From the NCBI GenBank assembly GCA_963800975.1, contig CAWDDB010000014.1, positions 697,897 through 761,896 of the forward strand: a stretch of 64,000 bases of DNA, given 5' to 3'. Below, piece by piece: positions 15,481-22,632 of this stretch (position 1 is the first letter of the stretch; each line of letters begins with the position of its first letter). The DNA is from JALYGY01 sp963800975. Its GTDB lineage: Bacteria > Actinomycetota > Rubrobacteria > Rubrobacterales > Rubrobacteraceae. The position numbers and the translations under genes are program-made. Under the pieces are notes generated by a model. It made no database searches and was not told the DNA's origin. It worked only from the letters and a program-made list of their open reading frames with translations.

Positions 15481-15954
15481 TTGGACAACAACTTGAGTAT
15501 ATTTCCGACGCACATCTTGCTGGCCACCGACGGCTCTCCGCACGCGAAGCTGGCGGCGACGACGGCGGTGGACCTCGCGCAGAGCACCGACTCCCGGCTG
15601 CACGTCGTCGCGGTCGGGCGCACGTTTCCGGCCGCCGTCTACGAGGCCTACGCCGACTCGGAGCAAGAAGCGCTCAGGCGCGAAGCTCAGCAGGTCCTGG
15701 ACGATCAGGTAAGGGAGATCGAAGAGGCCGGCGGCACCGTCGCGGTCTCCCACCTCAAGATGGACGAAGAGCGGGACGAGGCCATCGTCCACCTGGCCGA
15801 GGACATAGGGGCCGGCCTGATAGTGATGGGCAGCCGCGGGTTCGGCGGCCTCAAGCGGGCCGTGCTCGGCAACGTGGCCGACTCCGTCGTGCGTCACGCC
15901 CACTGCCCCGTAATGGTCGTGCGACCCACCGAAGGCCAGAGCAAGCCTTTCTAG
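15481..15954 (+). CDS. universal stress protein (UspA family)
   Basis: 157-residue single-domain USP. FPTHILLATDGSPHAKLAA is the first strand and loop, and GSRGFGGLKRAVLGNVADSV fits the ATP-binding G-x2-G-x9-G-[ST] motif, so it belongs to the nucleotide-binding class. The TTG start at 15481 lies 4 bases after cysC, indicating co-transcription. The family responds to stress or energy state; linkage to PAPS synthesis hints that the sulfur genes belong to a stress programme, but this is only contextual. Confidence 0.92.
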   Translation: MDNNLSIFPTHILLATDGSPHAKLAATTAVDLAQSTDSRLHVVAVGRTFPAAVYEAYADSEQEALRREAQQVLDDQVREIEEAGGTVAVSHLKMDEERDEAIVHLAEDIGAGLIVMGSRGFGGLKRAVLGNVADSVVRHAHCPVMVVRPTEGQSKPF

Positions 15955-16010
15955 CTCGCTCCGGCTTCGCCCGCCCCTCAAGATCTCCGCCCCGCCGGCA
16001 GCGTACCGCA

Positions 16011-16032
16011 GCCCGAGATCTTTATCTCGGGC
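16011..16032. terminator. hairpin between usp and chrB-type genes
   Basis: GCCCGAGAT (16011-16019) pairs with ATCTCGGGC (16024-16032) around a CTTT loop. It lies between two convergent genes and could stop transcription from both sides, although no T-run follows. Confidence 0.5.
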
Positions 16033-16041
16033 GGCCCGATG

Positions 16042-16458
16042 CTAGAGTACCTCGCGGCTCAGGTAGGCGTAGAGCCCGTCGAAGATGGCGTCCGTGTAGC
16101 CGGTCAACGTCTCGTCGTCCGGGAGGACGAGTTGCATGCCGCGGACGATCGCGTCGAGCCCGTCTGACTCGAGGCGGCCGTATTTCTCGTCCATGAGGTC
16201 GGCGTCGTGTACTATCTCGGAGATCTCGGCCAGCACGGGATCCCCGAGCGAAAACTCCTTGAGGAAGGTCTCGAAGGAGCAATCGTCCCCGCGATGCGAG
16301 AACCTGGCTCCGGCGACGTCGAAGAGCTCGGCCCCCTTCAGAGCCTCGGCCGGATCCTCGAAAAATGAGAACGTGGCCTCGCCGTCCACGAAACGCCGGA
16401 TCAGCCACACGCACGCCGTGCGGTCGACGTGGCACCCGCGACGGGTGGCCCAGAGCAT
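16042..16458 (-). CDS. ChrB C-terminal domain protein (chromate resistance)
   Basis: 138-residue protein corresponding to the C-terminal half of ChrB. MLWATRRGCHVDRTACVWLI followed by RRFVDGEATFSFFEDP is the domain's signature, and ISEIVHDADLMDEKYGR and the terminal DAIFDGLYAYLSREVL complete it. The ATG overlaps the TGA of the upstream N-terminal-domain gene as TGATG, so translation is coupled. In most species the two domains form one protein that regulates or assists chromate efflux; here they are separate chains. A run of ten C residues sits just upstream, a place where a length change could have split an ancestral fusion. Confidence 0.85.
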   Translation of the reverse strand: MLWATRRGCHVDRTACVWLIRRFVDGEATFSFFEDPAEALKGAELFDVAGARFSHRGDDCSFETFLKEFSLGDPVLAEISEIVHDADLMDEKYGRLESDGLDAIVRGMQLVLPDDETLTGYTDAIFDGLYAYLSREVL

Positions 16459-16985
16459 CAGCCGCCCCCCCCGGTTGCCTCGTGGTGGGGGGAGCCAGCT
16501 TCCCTCCTGAGCGTTCGGCGCGCCGCGCGGATGGCCGTGTCTGCCTCGGTCCGCAGGGAGGAGCGAAAGTAATCCCGGCGGCGTTCGCCGCGAAACTCGC
16601 GCTCGACCCTGGCGAGCTCTTCGAACAGGCGCGTGCTGTCGCCGCCCAGCTCGGCCTTTCGCCGCACACGGTGGGCGGCCTCGATCATCTTCCCGTATGC
16701 CTCCTCGCGGGCGCCGCGAAAAGCCTCGACGAGGGCCCTGTTCTCGGCAATGGTGTTCGGCACGGCCTCCCAGAGCGTGGCCTCCCCCCCACCTTCCTTC
16801 ACCCTCAGTTGTAGCCACTCTAGCTGTTCGCGCGTTACGGCGTCCTCGGGAAGCGCGGCGACCCCGTCTTGCAGGTAGAGCGCGCCAAGTGCCTTGAGCC
16901 TGCGCCACACGGCGACCCGGTGGCGCGAAGGCTCCCTCGGGAGGTGGTAGATCAGGATCACCCACCGCGTCTTCTCTGCGCGCAT
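16458..16985 (-). CDS. ChrB N-terminal domain protein
   Basis: About 175 residues matching the N-terminal domain of ChrB: WVILIYHLPREPSRHRVAVW, then RLKALGALYLQDGVAALPED, a winged-helix-like region typical of chromate-sensing regulators (PaaX-like), then a long charged helical tail. The ATG at 16985 is 11 bases after the chrA stop; an in-frame upstream ATG at 17015 would overlap chrA. The order chrA-chrB(N)-chrB(C) with tight spacing is a single operon for chromate resistance. Confidence 0.85.
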   Translation of the reverse strand: MRAEKTRWVILIYHLPREPSRHRVAVWRRLKALGALYLQDGVAALPEDAVTREQLEWLQLRVKEGGGEATLWEAVPNTIAENRALVEAFRGAREEAYGKMIEAAHRVRRKAELGGDSTRLFEELARVEREFRGERRRDYFRSSLRTEADTAIRAARRTLRREAGSPHHEATGGGG

Positions 16986-16996
16986 AGAGCCCCCGC

Positions 16997-18331
16997 CTAG
17001 ACCAGAAGCGTCCACGCCATCCCCACCACGGCGCCCACGGGCACCATCACGTATATCGGCACCTTAAACCTCTGCAGCACCACGAACGAAGCGACCGCGA
17101 CGACCAGGGCGAAGACGTCCAGCCCCGCCAGGGAGACGTCTTCCGGAAACAGGACCTGGGTGGCGAAGAACACGGCAAGGTTGGCGATAACTCCGACGAC
17201 CGCAGCCGTGACCCCTACGAGGGCCGCCTGCAGGCGCCGGGCATTCGCAAGACGCTCGATGTAGGGGGCTAGCAAGAAGATGAACAGGAAGCAAGGCAGG
17301 AAGGTCGAATACGTCGTGATCAGGGCGCCAAGCGTGCCGTAGAGCAGCGGCGCGAATGGACCGGGGTCGTTCCACGCCCCGATAAAGCCGACGTACTGGG
17401 TGACCATGATCAAGGGCCCCGGCGTGGACTCGGCCAACGCGAGCCCCTGCACCATCTGGTCCGCCGTTAGCCACCCGTACTGGTTGACCGCCACATCCGA
17501 GATGTAGCTCAAGACCGCGTAAGCTCCTCCGAACGTGACGAAGGCCGCGCCCGTAAAGAACAACGCTTCCTTTACCAGCACGTCCTCGCCGCCGCGCCAG
17601 ATCCAGAGCGCCCCGACCGGCACGACCCACAGCAAGGCGAACGTCCCCAGAAGCCGTAGATTACGCAGCACGGAGGGCCGCCCGCCCGAGGGCAACCCGT
17701 CGATGGCGGCCGCCTCCTCCGAGTCCGATCCATGCCCGCGAGGACTGAACGCGTCCGGCACGACGCGTTGCAGCAGCACGCCAGAGACGGCGGCGGCGCC
17801 CACGACGGCCGGGAAGGGAAGCGAGAGGAAGTAGATGGCGACGAACGAGGCGATGGAGAACGCGACGAGCACGGGGTGGTTGAGAGCCCGTTTGCCTATT
17901 CTGATGACTGCCTCCACCACGATGGCGATCACGACCGGCTGTACCCCGTACAGCAAACCCGTTATCGCGGGCACGTCGGAATAGGCCACCGCCAGGTAAC
18001 TGAGCACCAACAACACGAAGATGGACGGTATTACGAAGAAGGCGCCGGCCACGATCCCACCCAACGTGCCGTGCAGCCTCCACCCTATGTAGGTGGCGAC
18101 CTGCTGGGCCTCAGGCCCCGGCAAGAGCATGCAGAAGTTGAGCGTTCTGAGATACTGTTGCTCCGAGACCCACCGCTTGTTATCGACCAGCTCCCGGTGC
18201 ATGATCGCGATCTGACCCGCCGGCCCACCGAAGTTGATAAACCCCAGCTTTACCCAGAACCAGAATGCCTCCCAGAAGCCAACCGGCTTGGCCTCCCCCT
18301 CAACCCGAACGCCCTCACCCGCCATCTTCAC
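16997..18331 (-). CDS. chrA: chromate efflux transporter, CHR family
   Basis: 444-residue membrane protein of the long-chain CHR type, with two homologous halves. The N-half has FWVKLGFINFGGPAGQIAIM, RWVSEQQYLRTLNFCMLLPG and the PGPEAQQVATYIGWRL segment. The C-half repeats the pattern with FTGAAFVTFGGAYAVLSYIS, GWLTADQMVQGLALAESTPG and a second proline-glycine pair. It expels chromate, an analogue of sulfate, by antiport or proton force. Placement next to a sulfate-ester island is notable because chromate enters through sulfate uptake systems. The ATG at 18331 has a modest GGTGA-type site. Confidence 0.95.
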   Translation of the reverse strand: MKMAGEGVRVEGEAKPVGFWEAFWFWVKLGFINFGGPAGQIAIMHRELVDNKRWVSEQQYLRTLNFCMLLPGPEAQQVATYIGWRLHGTLGGIVAGAFFVIPSIFVLLVLSYLAVAYSDVPAITGLLYGVQPVVIAIVVEAVIRIGKRALNHPVLVAFSIASFVAIYFLSLPFPAVVGAAAVSGVLLQRVVPDAFSPRGHGSDSEEAAAIDGLPSGGRPSVLRNLRLLGTFALLWVVPVGALWIWRGGEDVLVKEALFFTGAAFVTFGGAYAVLSYISDVAVNQYGWLTADQMVQGLALAESTPGPLIMVTQYVGFIGAWNDPGPFAPLLYGTLGALITTYSTFLPCFLFIFLLAPYIERLANARRLQAALVGVTAAVVGVIANLAVFFATQVLFPEDVSLAGLDVFALVVAVASFVVLQRFKVPIYVMVPVGAVVGMAWTLLV

Positions 18332-18426
18332 CTACCGAGTAGCCTAAATTAGTAAAGCCCATGCAGAGTAACCACGGTTACACCCAAAGTCAACCCGCCA
18401 CCACCGACCCGAGCCCACTGAAAGCG

Positions 18427-18535
18427 AGGCCAGCCGAAGCTGGCCTATGCGTGCTGACAAGCGAAGCCCGACGAAGTCGGGCGCAGCGTGCTGACAAGTC
18501 GCCCGCAGGGCGACGTGCTAGCGACGGCGAAGCCG
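18427..18535. repeat. cluster of short hairpins with a repeated linker
   Basis: Four successive hairpins: AGGCCAGC-CGAA-GCTGGCCT (18427-18446), GCCCGAC-GAA-GTCGGGC (18466-18482), GTCGCCC-GCA-GGGCGAC (18498-18514) and CGGC-GAA-GCCG (18525-18535). The linker GCGTGCTGACAAG occurs exactly twice (18449-18461 and 18486-18498, 37 bases apart), with a partial third copy. The last unit shares GCGAAGCCGGAGCG with the inverse strand just after usp (near 15956-15970). It lies between the Rrf2 gene and chrA and resembles a REP-type repeat cluster. Confidence 0.6.
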
Positions 18536-18542
18536 GAGCGCC

Positions 18543-19007
18543 CTAGTGGTGGACCCAGGCCTCGGGGTCTTTGGTAAGCACGGTCACGGGCTTCGGAAGG
18601 GTACCGTCTGCCAGGTCGGCGAGGGTAACGGATTCGAGGACGGCGCGCAGGTTGGCGCGGACGGCGATCCAGACCTCCTGCAAGGACTCGGCGGCGCCGG
18701 GGTACTCGACGGCTTCCGGCCACTCGCCGCGGACGTTCGCGAGCGGCCCTTCGACGGCCCGGATCACCTCGGCGAGCGTGATCTCCTCGGAGGGACGGGC
18801 GAGCCAGTAGCCGCCTGAGGCTCCGCGGCGGGTGCGTACGATCCCCGCGCGCTTGAGATCGTGGAGGATGTTCTCCATAAACTTCTTCGGTATACGCTGC
18901 GCCTCAGAGATCCACTCCCCCTTTACGGGACCAGCCCCTTCTGTCGCCGCCAGCGCCAGCTCCGCGGCGGCCCGCAGTGCGTAGTCGGTCTTGGCCGAAA
19001 CCTGCAA
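18543..19007 (-). CDS. Rrf2 family transcriptional regulator
   Basis: 154-residue winged-helix regulator: MQVSAKTDYALRAAAELAL, the recognition region RIPKKFMENILHDLKRAGIV and the wing RTRRGASGGYWLARPSEEIT. There are no cysteines at all, so it cannot bind an iron-sulfur cluster like IscR or NsrR; it is closer in type to CymR, the cysteine-metabolism repressor, or to orphan Rrf2 proteins. It is upstream of and co-oriented with chrA, separated by the hairpin cluster. It is the nearest transcription factor to the sulfur island, making it a candidate for the dyads at 6539 and 13778, but nothing in the sequence proves that link. Confidence 0.92.
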   Translation of the reverse strand: MQVSAKTDYALRAAAELALAATEGAGPVKGEWISEAQRIPKKFMENILHDLKRAGIVRTRRGASGGYWLARPSEEITLAEVIRAVEGPLANVRGEWPEAVEYPGAAESLQEVWIAVRANLRAVLESVTLADLADGTLPKPVTVLTKDPEAWVHH

Positions 19008-19045
19008 GCGTCCTCACCCCCCCGCGAACTCTGGATTTCCTACGG

Positions 19046-19177
19046 CTACGTCCTCTCCTGGTCGTCGTTACCGTTCGAGTCACCGCGGTTCGGCACGTAC
19101 ACGAACCAGTACGACCCGATCAGTATGCCCACCATCAGCACCATCGCTCCGGCGAATTGCAGGTACTCAGTCGACAC
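19046..19177 (-). CDS. small single-pass membrane protein (43 aa)
   Basis: A short gene from GTG 19177, behind AAGGAGG, to TAG 19046. It begins with an eight-residue head, has one hydrophobic helix (FAGAMVLMVGILIGSYWFVY) and ends in a hydrophilic tail rich in Asn, Asp and Arg. The helix and strong ribosome site argue that it is real. It precedes the Rrf2 gene by 38 bases on the same strand. Function not recognised. Confidence 0.55.
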   Translation of the reverse strand: MSTEYLQFAGAMVLMVGILIGSYWFVYVPNRGDSNGNDDQERT

Positions 19178-19370
19178 CCGACCTCCTTAGTCCAGCCGAC
19201 GGGGCCAATTCTACGATAGTCGAGGCGATCTCGCCGGGAGCCGGATCACGGACCCGTACGGCAAACGCGACCGGCCTCGCACGACCGGGCGTCGGCCAGA
19301 AGGATCTTGCAAAGGTTTTCTCCGTGGCGCCCGAGCCTTCGCGTGCCGCGGATGCCCCGGCGGTGACCGG

Positions 19371-19550
19371 CTAGCGCGGGTCTCCCCCGATCGGCGGCTC
19401 GAGCCCAGTTGGGCTTACTGTAGGATCGTGCCTCGAACGTACGGCGGCCGCGACACGCTCGCCACACCCGCACCCCGAGTTTTCACCATTCAGGCGCCAC
19501 GAGGAGAGCGGTCCGTCCAGGATCGTCTTGTCCCCGCACTCTTCGCACAT
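19371..19550 (-). CDS. small cysteine-containing hypothetical protein (59 aa)
   Basis: Frame from ATG 19550 to TAG 19371, beginning MCEECGDKTILDGPLSSWRL and containing a later C-G-C-G. The two Cys pairs could make a zinc ribbon. The ribosome site (GGGCGGG) is mediocre. The upstream gene at 19564 ends 13 bases before it on the same strand, so it may be translated from that transcript. Coding status uncertain; no family recognised. Confidence 0.35.
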   Translation of the reverse strand: MCEECGDKTILDGPLSSWRLNGENSGCGCGERVAAAVRSRHDPTVSPTGLEPPIGGDPR

Positions 19551-19563
19551 CAAGACGCCCGCC

Positions 19564-20223
19564 CTAGAAAGCCCGCTCACCGGCCACCTCCTCCATAAAA
19601 CGCGCGGTATCCACCGGCCCACCCTCGACTTCTGGAGCGCCTCCGCCGGCCGGGCGGCTCGGTTCGCCCCCCGGTTGCCCAGGATAGGACCAGGTCGATT
19701 CCGGCGACGCCACGTCGTGGGCGGGTCGGACGTACTCCATCTCCTGCAGGCGCTCGAGCCGTCGCACGGCGCCCCGTATGGCCGGGTGGCGCGACCGGCC
19801 GCCGTGCTCCTCCAGCTCCGCGTAGAACGCCACCACGGCCACGGCCGACTTCTCGACAAACCAGGGACTAGCCTGGGGCTGCTCCAGCCGCTGGCGCAAC
19901 CGCGCAGCATCCAGCGCCTCCCGGGAGCACCAGCCGCAGGCGTCCCCCATCCTGTCCAGCAGCTCCTCGGCCGCATCCAGGTGGTCGAGCGGCTCGCCGC
20001 ACAGCCGCGTCCAGCGCTCCAGGGCCTCGAGCTCCTCTTGCGAGGCCCACCGGTAAACCTCCGGATCCCTCACCTCACCGCTCGGGAGCACCCCACCCCG
20101 CTCGACAAGCATCAGCGCCAGAGCCAGGTCGCCAGTCGTCAGCAACTTTAGCGGGGCGTACGACTCCTGCTGCCGCCTGCGGCGCTGGTCCAGCGCCTCG
20201 ATCCGGGCCCTCAAGCGGCTCAT
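19564..20223 (-). CDS. hypothetical protein (219 aa)
   Basis: A soluble, highly charged, mostly helical protein starting at ATG 20223 behind AAGGAG. The N-terminus MSRLRARIEALDQRRRRQQE is a basic helix; the middle has PEVYRWASQEELEALERWTR and several Leu/Glu/Arg-rich segments with Cys in RLCGEP and ACGWCSREAL. The last 50 residues are Gly/Pro-rich and probably disordered. Base composition and amino-acid pattern look coding throughout. I recognise no family; it may open a short transcript with the small gene at 19371. Confidence 0.6.
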   Translation of the reverse strand: MSRLRARIEALDQRRRRQQESYAPLKLLTTGDLALALMLVERGGVLPSGEVRDPEVYRWASQEELEALERWTRLCGEPLDHLDAAEELLDRMGDACGWCSREALDAARLRQRLEQPQASPWFVEKSAVAVVAFYAELEEHGGRSRHPAIRGAVRRLERLQEMEYVRPAHDVASPESTWSYPGQPGGEPSRPAGGGAPEVEGGPVDTARFMEEVAGERAF

Positions 20224-20666
20224 CTAGACTCCTTCAATGCGCCGCTCCTCGTGCCCCGCTGCGTCGCAAGCCAAACATACATCCAAATTCGGGCAACACA
20301 GGTGTCCCCTCCTGCCTCATTCCAGACCTCCGGATCGAGCATGGCCTACATCCGCAGTCATAGCGCGACATGCCCTGAGAGTACCCACGTGGCGTGCACC
20401 CAGGCAAGATCAATCGACTTCAACCTAAACGTCAGCTCGAACTACGCGTAGAGCGGAAGCTAGCGTACAGCTACACCTCGACCGAAAGGTGTAGCGGGCT
20501 CGCGGCGCGTCGTATCGGCTTTCCTATCGGTCACAAGAGTCCAGGGGTCTATCCCGGGTAGAGATCTGGTGGCGTCCCGCGAGACCTGTAGCGTCTGAAG
20601 AGGTTCATGCCCGATGAGCCAGATGCCGGGCGGGGGCAGGAAGATACCGGGTCTGGTTGGCGCCGC
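20224..20666. other. gene-poor stretch with a hairpin
   Basis: No convincing reading frame. The visible feature is a perfect 9-bp hairpin, GCTACACCT (20470-20478) with AGGTGTAGC (20487-20495) and an 8-base loop. It lacks a T-run. The region separates the 20223 gene from the small cysteine protein at 20667, and is only moderately G+C-rich compared with neighbouring genes. Confidence 0.4.
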
Positions 20667-20852
20667 TCAGCGCCTCGAGCCTTGCGCTCCCTCCGGCATC
20701 GGCGCGCCCGAGCGGGCGCACCCGGTGCAGTTGGCATCTTTCGAGGTGGTAACCCAGGCTTCCTCGTCTATGGGTCTGCCGCAGTACGTCTCCCTCATCC
20801 CGGGCTTGGCGACGTGGACCCTGCCCAACCCGTTTGCTTGACGTATGTTCAT
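20667..20852 (-). CDS. small cysteine-motif protein (61 aa), probable metal-binding
   Basis: VHVAKPGMRETYCGRPIDEE followed by AWVTTSKDANCTGCARSG gives a Cys...C-x-x-C arrangement typical of small actinobacterial proteins that carry a zinc-binding knuckle (pattern: leucine/valine-H-A/L, R-x-x-x-C-G-R, then C-x-x-C). The ATG at 20852 lacks a strong ribosome site; translation could also start at the TTG about nine codons in. Role unknown. No operon partner: the amidase is on the other strand. Confidence 0.55.
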   Translation of the reverse strand: MNIRQANGLGRVHVAKPGMRETYCGRPIDEEAWVTTSKDANCTGCARSGAPMPEGAQGSRR

Positions 20853-21106
20853 CTGCGGTACGTGTCCCGGTCCATGGGCTTATCTTACCCGCTTCTCGGG
20901 CAAAGGGCGCGATAACGTGCATCGTCGACAACGGCCGCCTCCAGCTTCCCTGGCAGAGCCGACGTATGATAGTCGGCTCAGGCGGTCCTTCTGGGAGGGG
21001 CCGCGTCGCGTCTCAGCGCCGCTAGAAACCCTCTTACCCCAGGGCTATAGTGAGTTCCGAACTCGATCGTTCGTTTTGCCAGGCCAGGAACAAGTGGGGA
21101 GGCGCG

Positions 21107-22363
21107 ATGGGCCGAGAGCGGCAAGAACCCGGCGGTCACCCAGGTGTCCACGGCGGTGCCTTCGTCGAACGCTTCGAGGTCAGCCGGACCGGCACCGGAC
21201 CGCTGGACGGGTTGAGTTTCGCCGTCAAGGACCTCATCGATATCGGCGGCCACAAGACGGGTCGCGGCAATCCGACCTGGCTAGACACGCATCCGCCGGC
21301 CACCATGAACGCGGTGTGCGTCGAGCAGCTTCTGAACGCCGGAGCCCGGTGCGTGGGCAAGACGGTGACCGACGAGCTCGCCTTCAGCTTGCTCGGCGAG
21401 AACCCCTTTTACGGGACGCCGCTCAACCCACGAGCGCCAGACCGTGTCCCGGGGGGGTCCTCCAGCGGCTCGGCGTCCGCGGTGGCCCAGGGGCTTGTCG
21501 ACTTTGCGCTCGGCACCGACACCGGCGGTTCGGTGCGCGTTCCGGCGAGCAACTGCGGTGTCTGGGGCCTGCGACCGTCCCACGGGTCTATCTCGGTTGC
21601 CGGCGTGGACCCCTTCGCGCCATCCTTCGACACCGTGGGCGTCCTAGCCGGCAGCGCCGAGATGCTGGTCCGCGTCGCCTCCACGCTCCTGGCTCGCGAG
21701 GACGCTCCGGGCGAAGAACCCGCCACGGTCCACCTCCTCGAAGAGGCGTTCTCCATCGTAGATCCCAACGTAAGGCGAGTCCTCGAGGAACCGGTGCGGT
21801 GCCTGAGGGAACTTTTCGGGAAACGGCTACGCGACACCTCACTGCGCGAGATCGACGGCGAGCCGGCGGTGTCCGAGAAATCGAGCCTCCAGGGGTGGTC
21901 CGAGACCTTTAGCTTGCTGCAGTGGGCCGAGATCGGGAGCTGCCTCGACGCCTGGGTCGAGGAGGCGAGACCGGCGTTCGGCCCGGAGGCCGCGGCGAAC
22001 TTCGCGTTGGTAAAGAACCTGGACCGCAGGCGGATCGGACCCGCCGTGCGGCGTCGCGAGGGCTACTACCGAAGGCTGGAGGCGTTTCTGGGGCCGAGGG
22101 ATCTGCTTTGCATCCCGACCACGCCGGCCCCTGCGCCGCTCAAGAACACTATCGGGCCGCGCGGGAGCGACACCGCGGGCAATTACTATCCGCGGGCGCT
22201 CTCCCTGACATGCCTGGCGGGCATCGGGGGGCTGCCGCAGGCATCGCTACCCCTGGCGGAAACTCGCGGCGTACCGGCCGGATTGTCGCTGCTGGCCGCC
22301 AACGGTCGAGATCAGTTCCTCCTAGGCACGGTAGGTAGGGTAGCGGCGGCTACGAGCTCCTGA
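21107..22363 (+). CDS. amidase (amidase signature family)
   Basis: 418-residue amidase-signature enzyme hydrolysing a carboxamide to acid and ammonia. The Ser-cisSer-Lys triad is present: Lys in LSFAVKDLIDIGGHKTGRGN, the cis-Ser in PGGSSSGSASAVAQGLVDFA and the nucleophile in GTDTGGSVRVPASNCGVWGL. Length is shorter than GatA (about 480), and the C-terminal AGIGGLPQASLPLAETRGVP fits stand-alone amidases such as indoleacetamide or allophanate-type enzymes. An in-frame ATG at 21050 exists, but the ATG at 21107 has GGGGAGG 5 bases away. No GatB/C neighbours, so it is not the tRNA amidotransferase. Confidence 0.92.
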   Translation: MGRERQEPGGHPGVHGGAFVERFEVSRTGTGPLDGLSFAVKDLIDIGGHKTGRGNPTWLDTHPPATMNAVCVEQLLNAGARCVGKTVTDELAFSLLGENPFYGTPLNPRAPDRVPGGSSSGSASAVAQGLVDFALGTDTGGSVRVPASNCGVWGLRPSHGSISVAGVDPFAPSFDTVGVLAGSAEMLVRVASTLLAREDAPGEEPATVHLLEEAFSIVDPNVRRVLEEPVRCLRELFGKRLRDTSLREIDGEPAVSEKSSLQGWSETFSLLQWAEIGSCLDAWVEEARPAFGPEAAANFALVKNLDRRRIGPAVRRREGYYRRLEAFLGPRDLLCIPTTPAPAPLKNTIGPRGSDTAGNYYPRALSLTCLAGIGGLPQASLPLAETRGVPAGLSLLAANGRDQFLLGTVGRVAAATSS

Positions 22364-22371
22364 CTCGGGCG

Positions 22372-22560
22372 TCAGGGCCGTGGCCTCGGTTCGCTGGCGG
22401 GCCTGACGACGTACTGGACGTAGCCCCTGGGGTTGCGCTCGGCCCACTCGTTCAGCTCGCTGGCCTTCCACTCTGCCTGCTCGCGGGTTGGATAACGCGC
22501 GACCTCCTTCTTCCCGAAGAACGTCACGGCGACCACGCCGAAAGAGCCCCTCTCCGCCAT
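22372..22560 (-). CDS. small hypothetical protein (62 aa)
   Basis: Starts at ATG 22560 behind GGTAGGGTG; an ATG in frame at 22599 would add 13 poorly conserved-looking residues. It reads MAERGSFGVVAVTFFGKKEV, then ARYPTREQAEWKASELNEWA, a compact alternation like a short beta-beta-alpha module, and ends in a Pro/Arg-rich tail. Convergent with the amidase, 8 bases apart. Function not recognised. Confidence 0.5.
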   Translation of the reverse strand: MAERGSFGVVAVTFFGKKEVARYPTREQAEWKASELNEWAERNPRGYVQYVVRPASEPRPRP

Positions 22561-22632
22561 CACCCTACCTTGCCCCGGATCTACCACGAATGCTAACATC
22601 GCCTGACCCAGGGGAAAGATTAGGAGGACGCG

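Noticed and set aside
20237..20451. Two short overlapping plus-strand frames (63 and 66 residues)
   Set aside because: Cys/Ser/Pro-rich, no ribosome site, no domain; likely chance frames in a gene-poor region.
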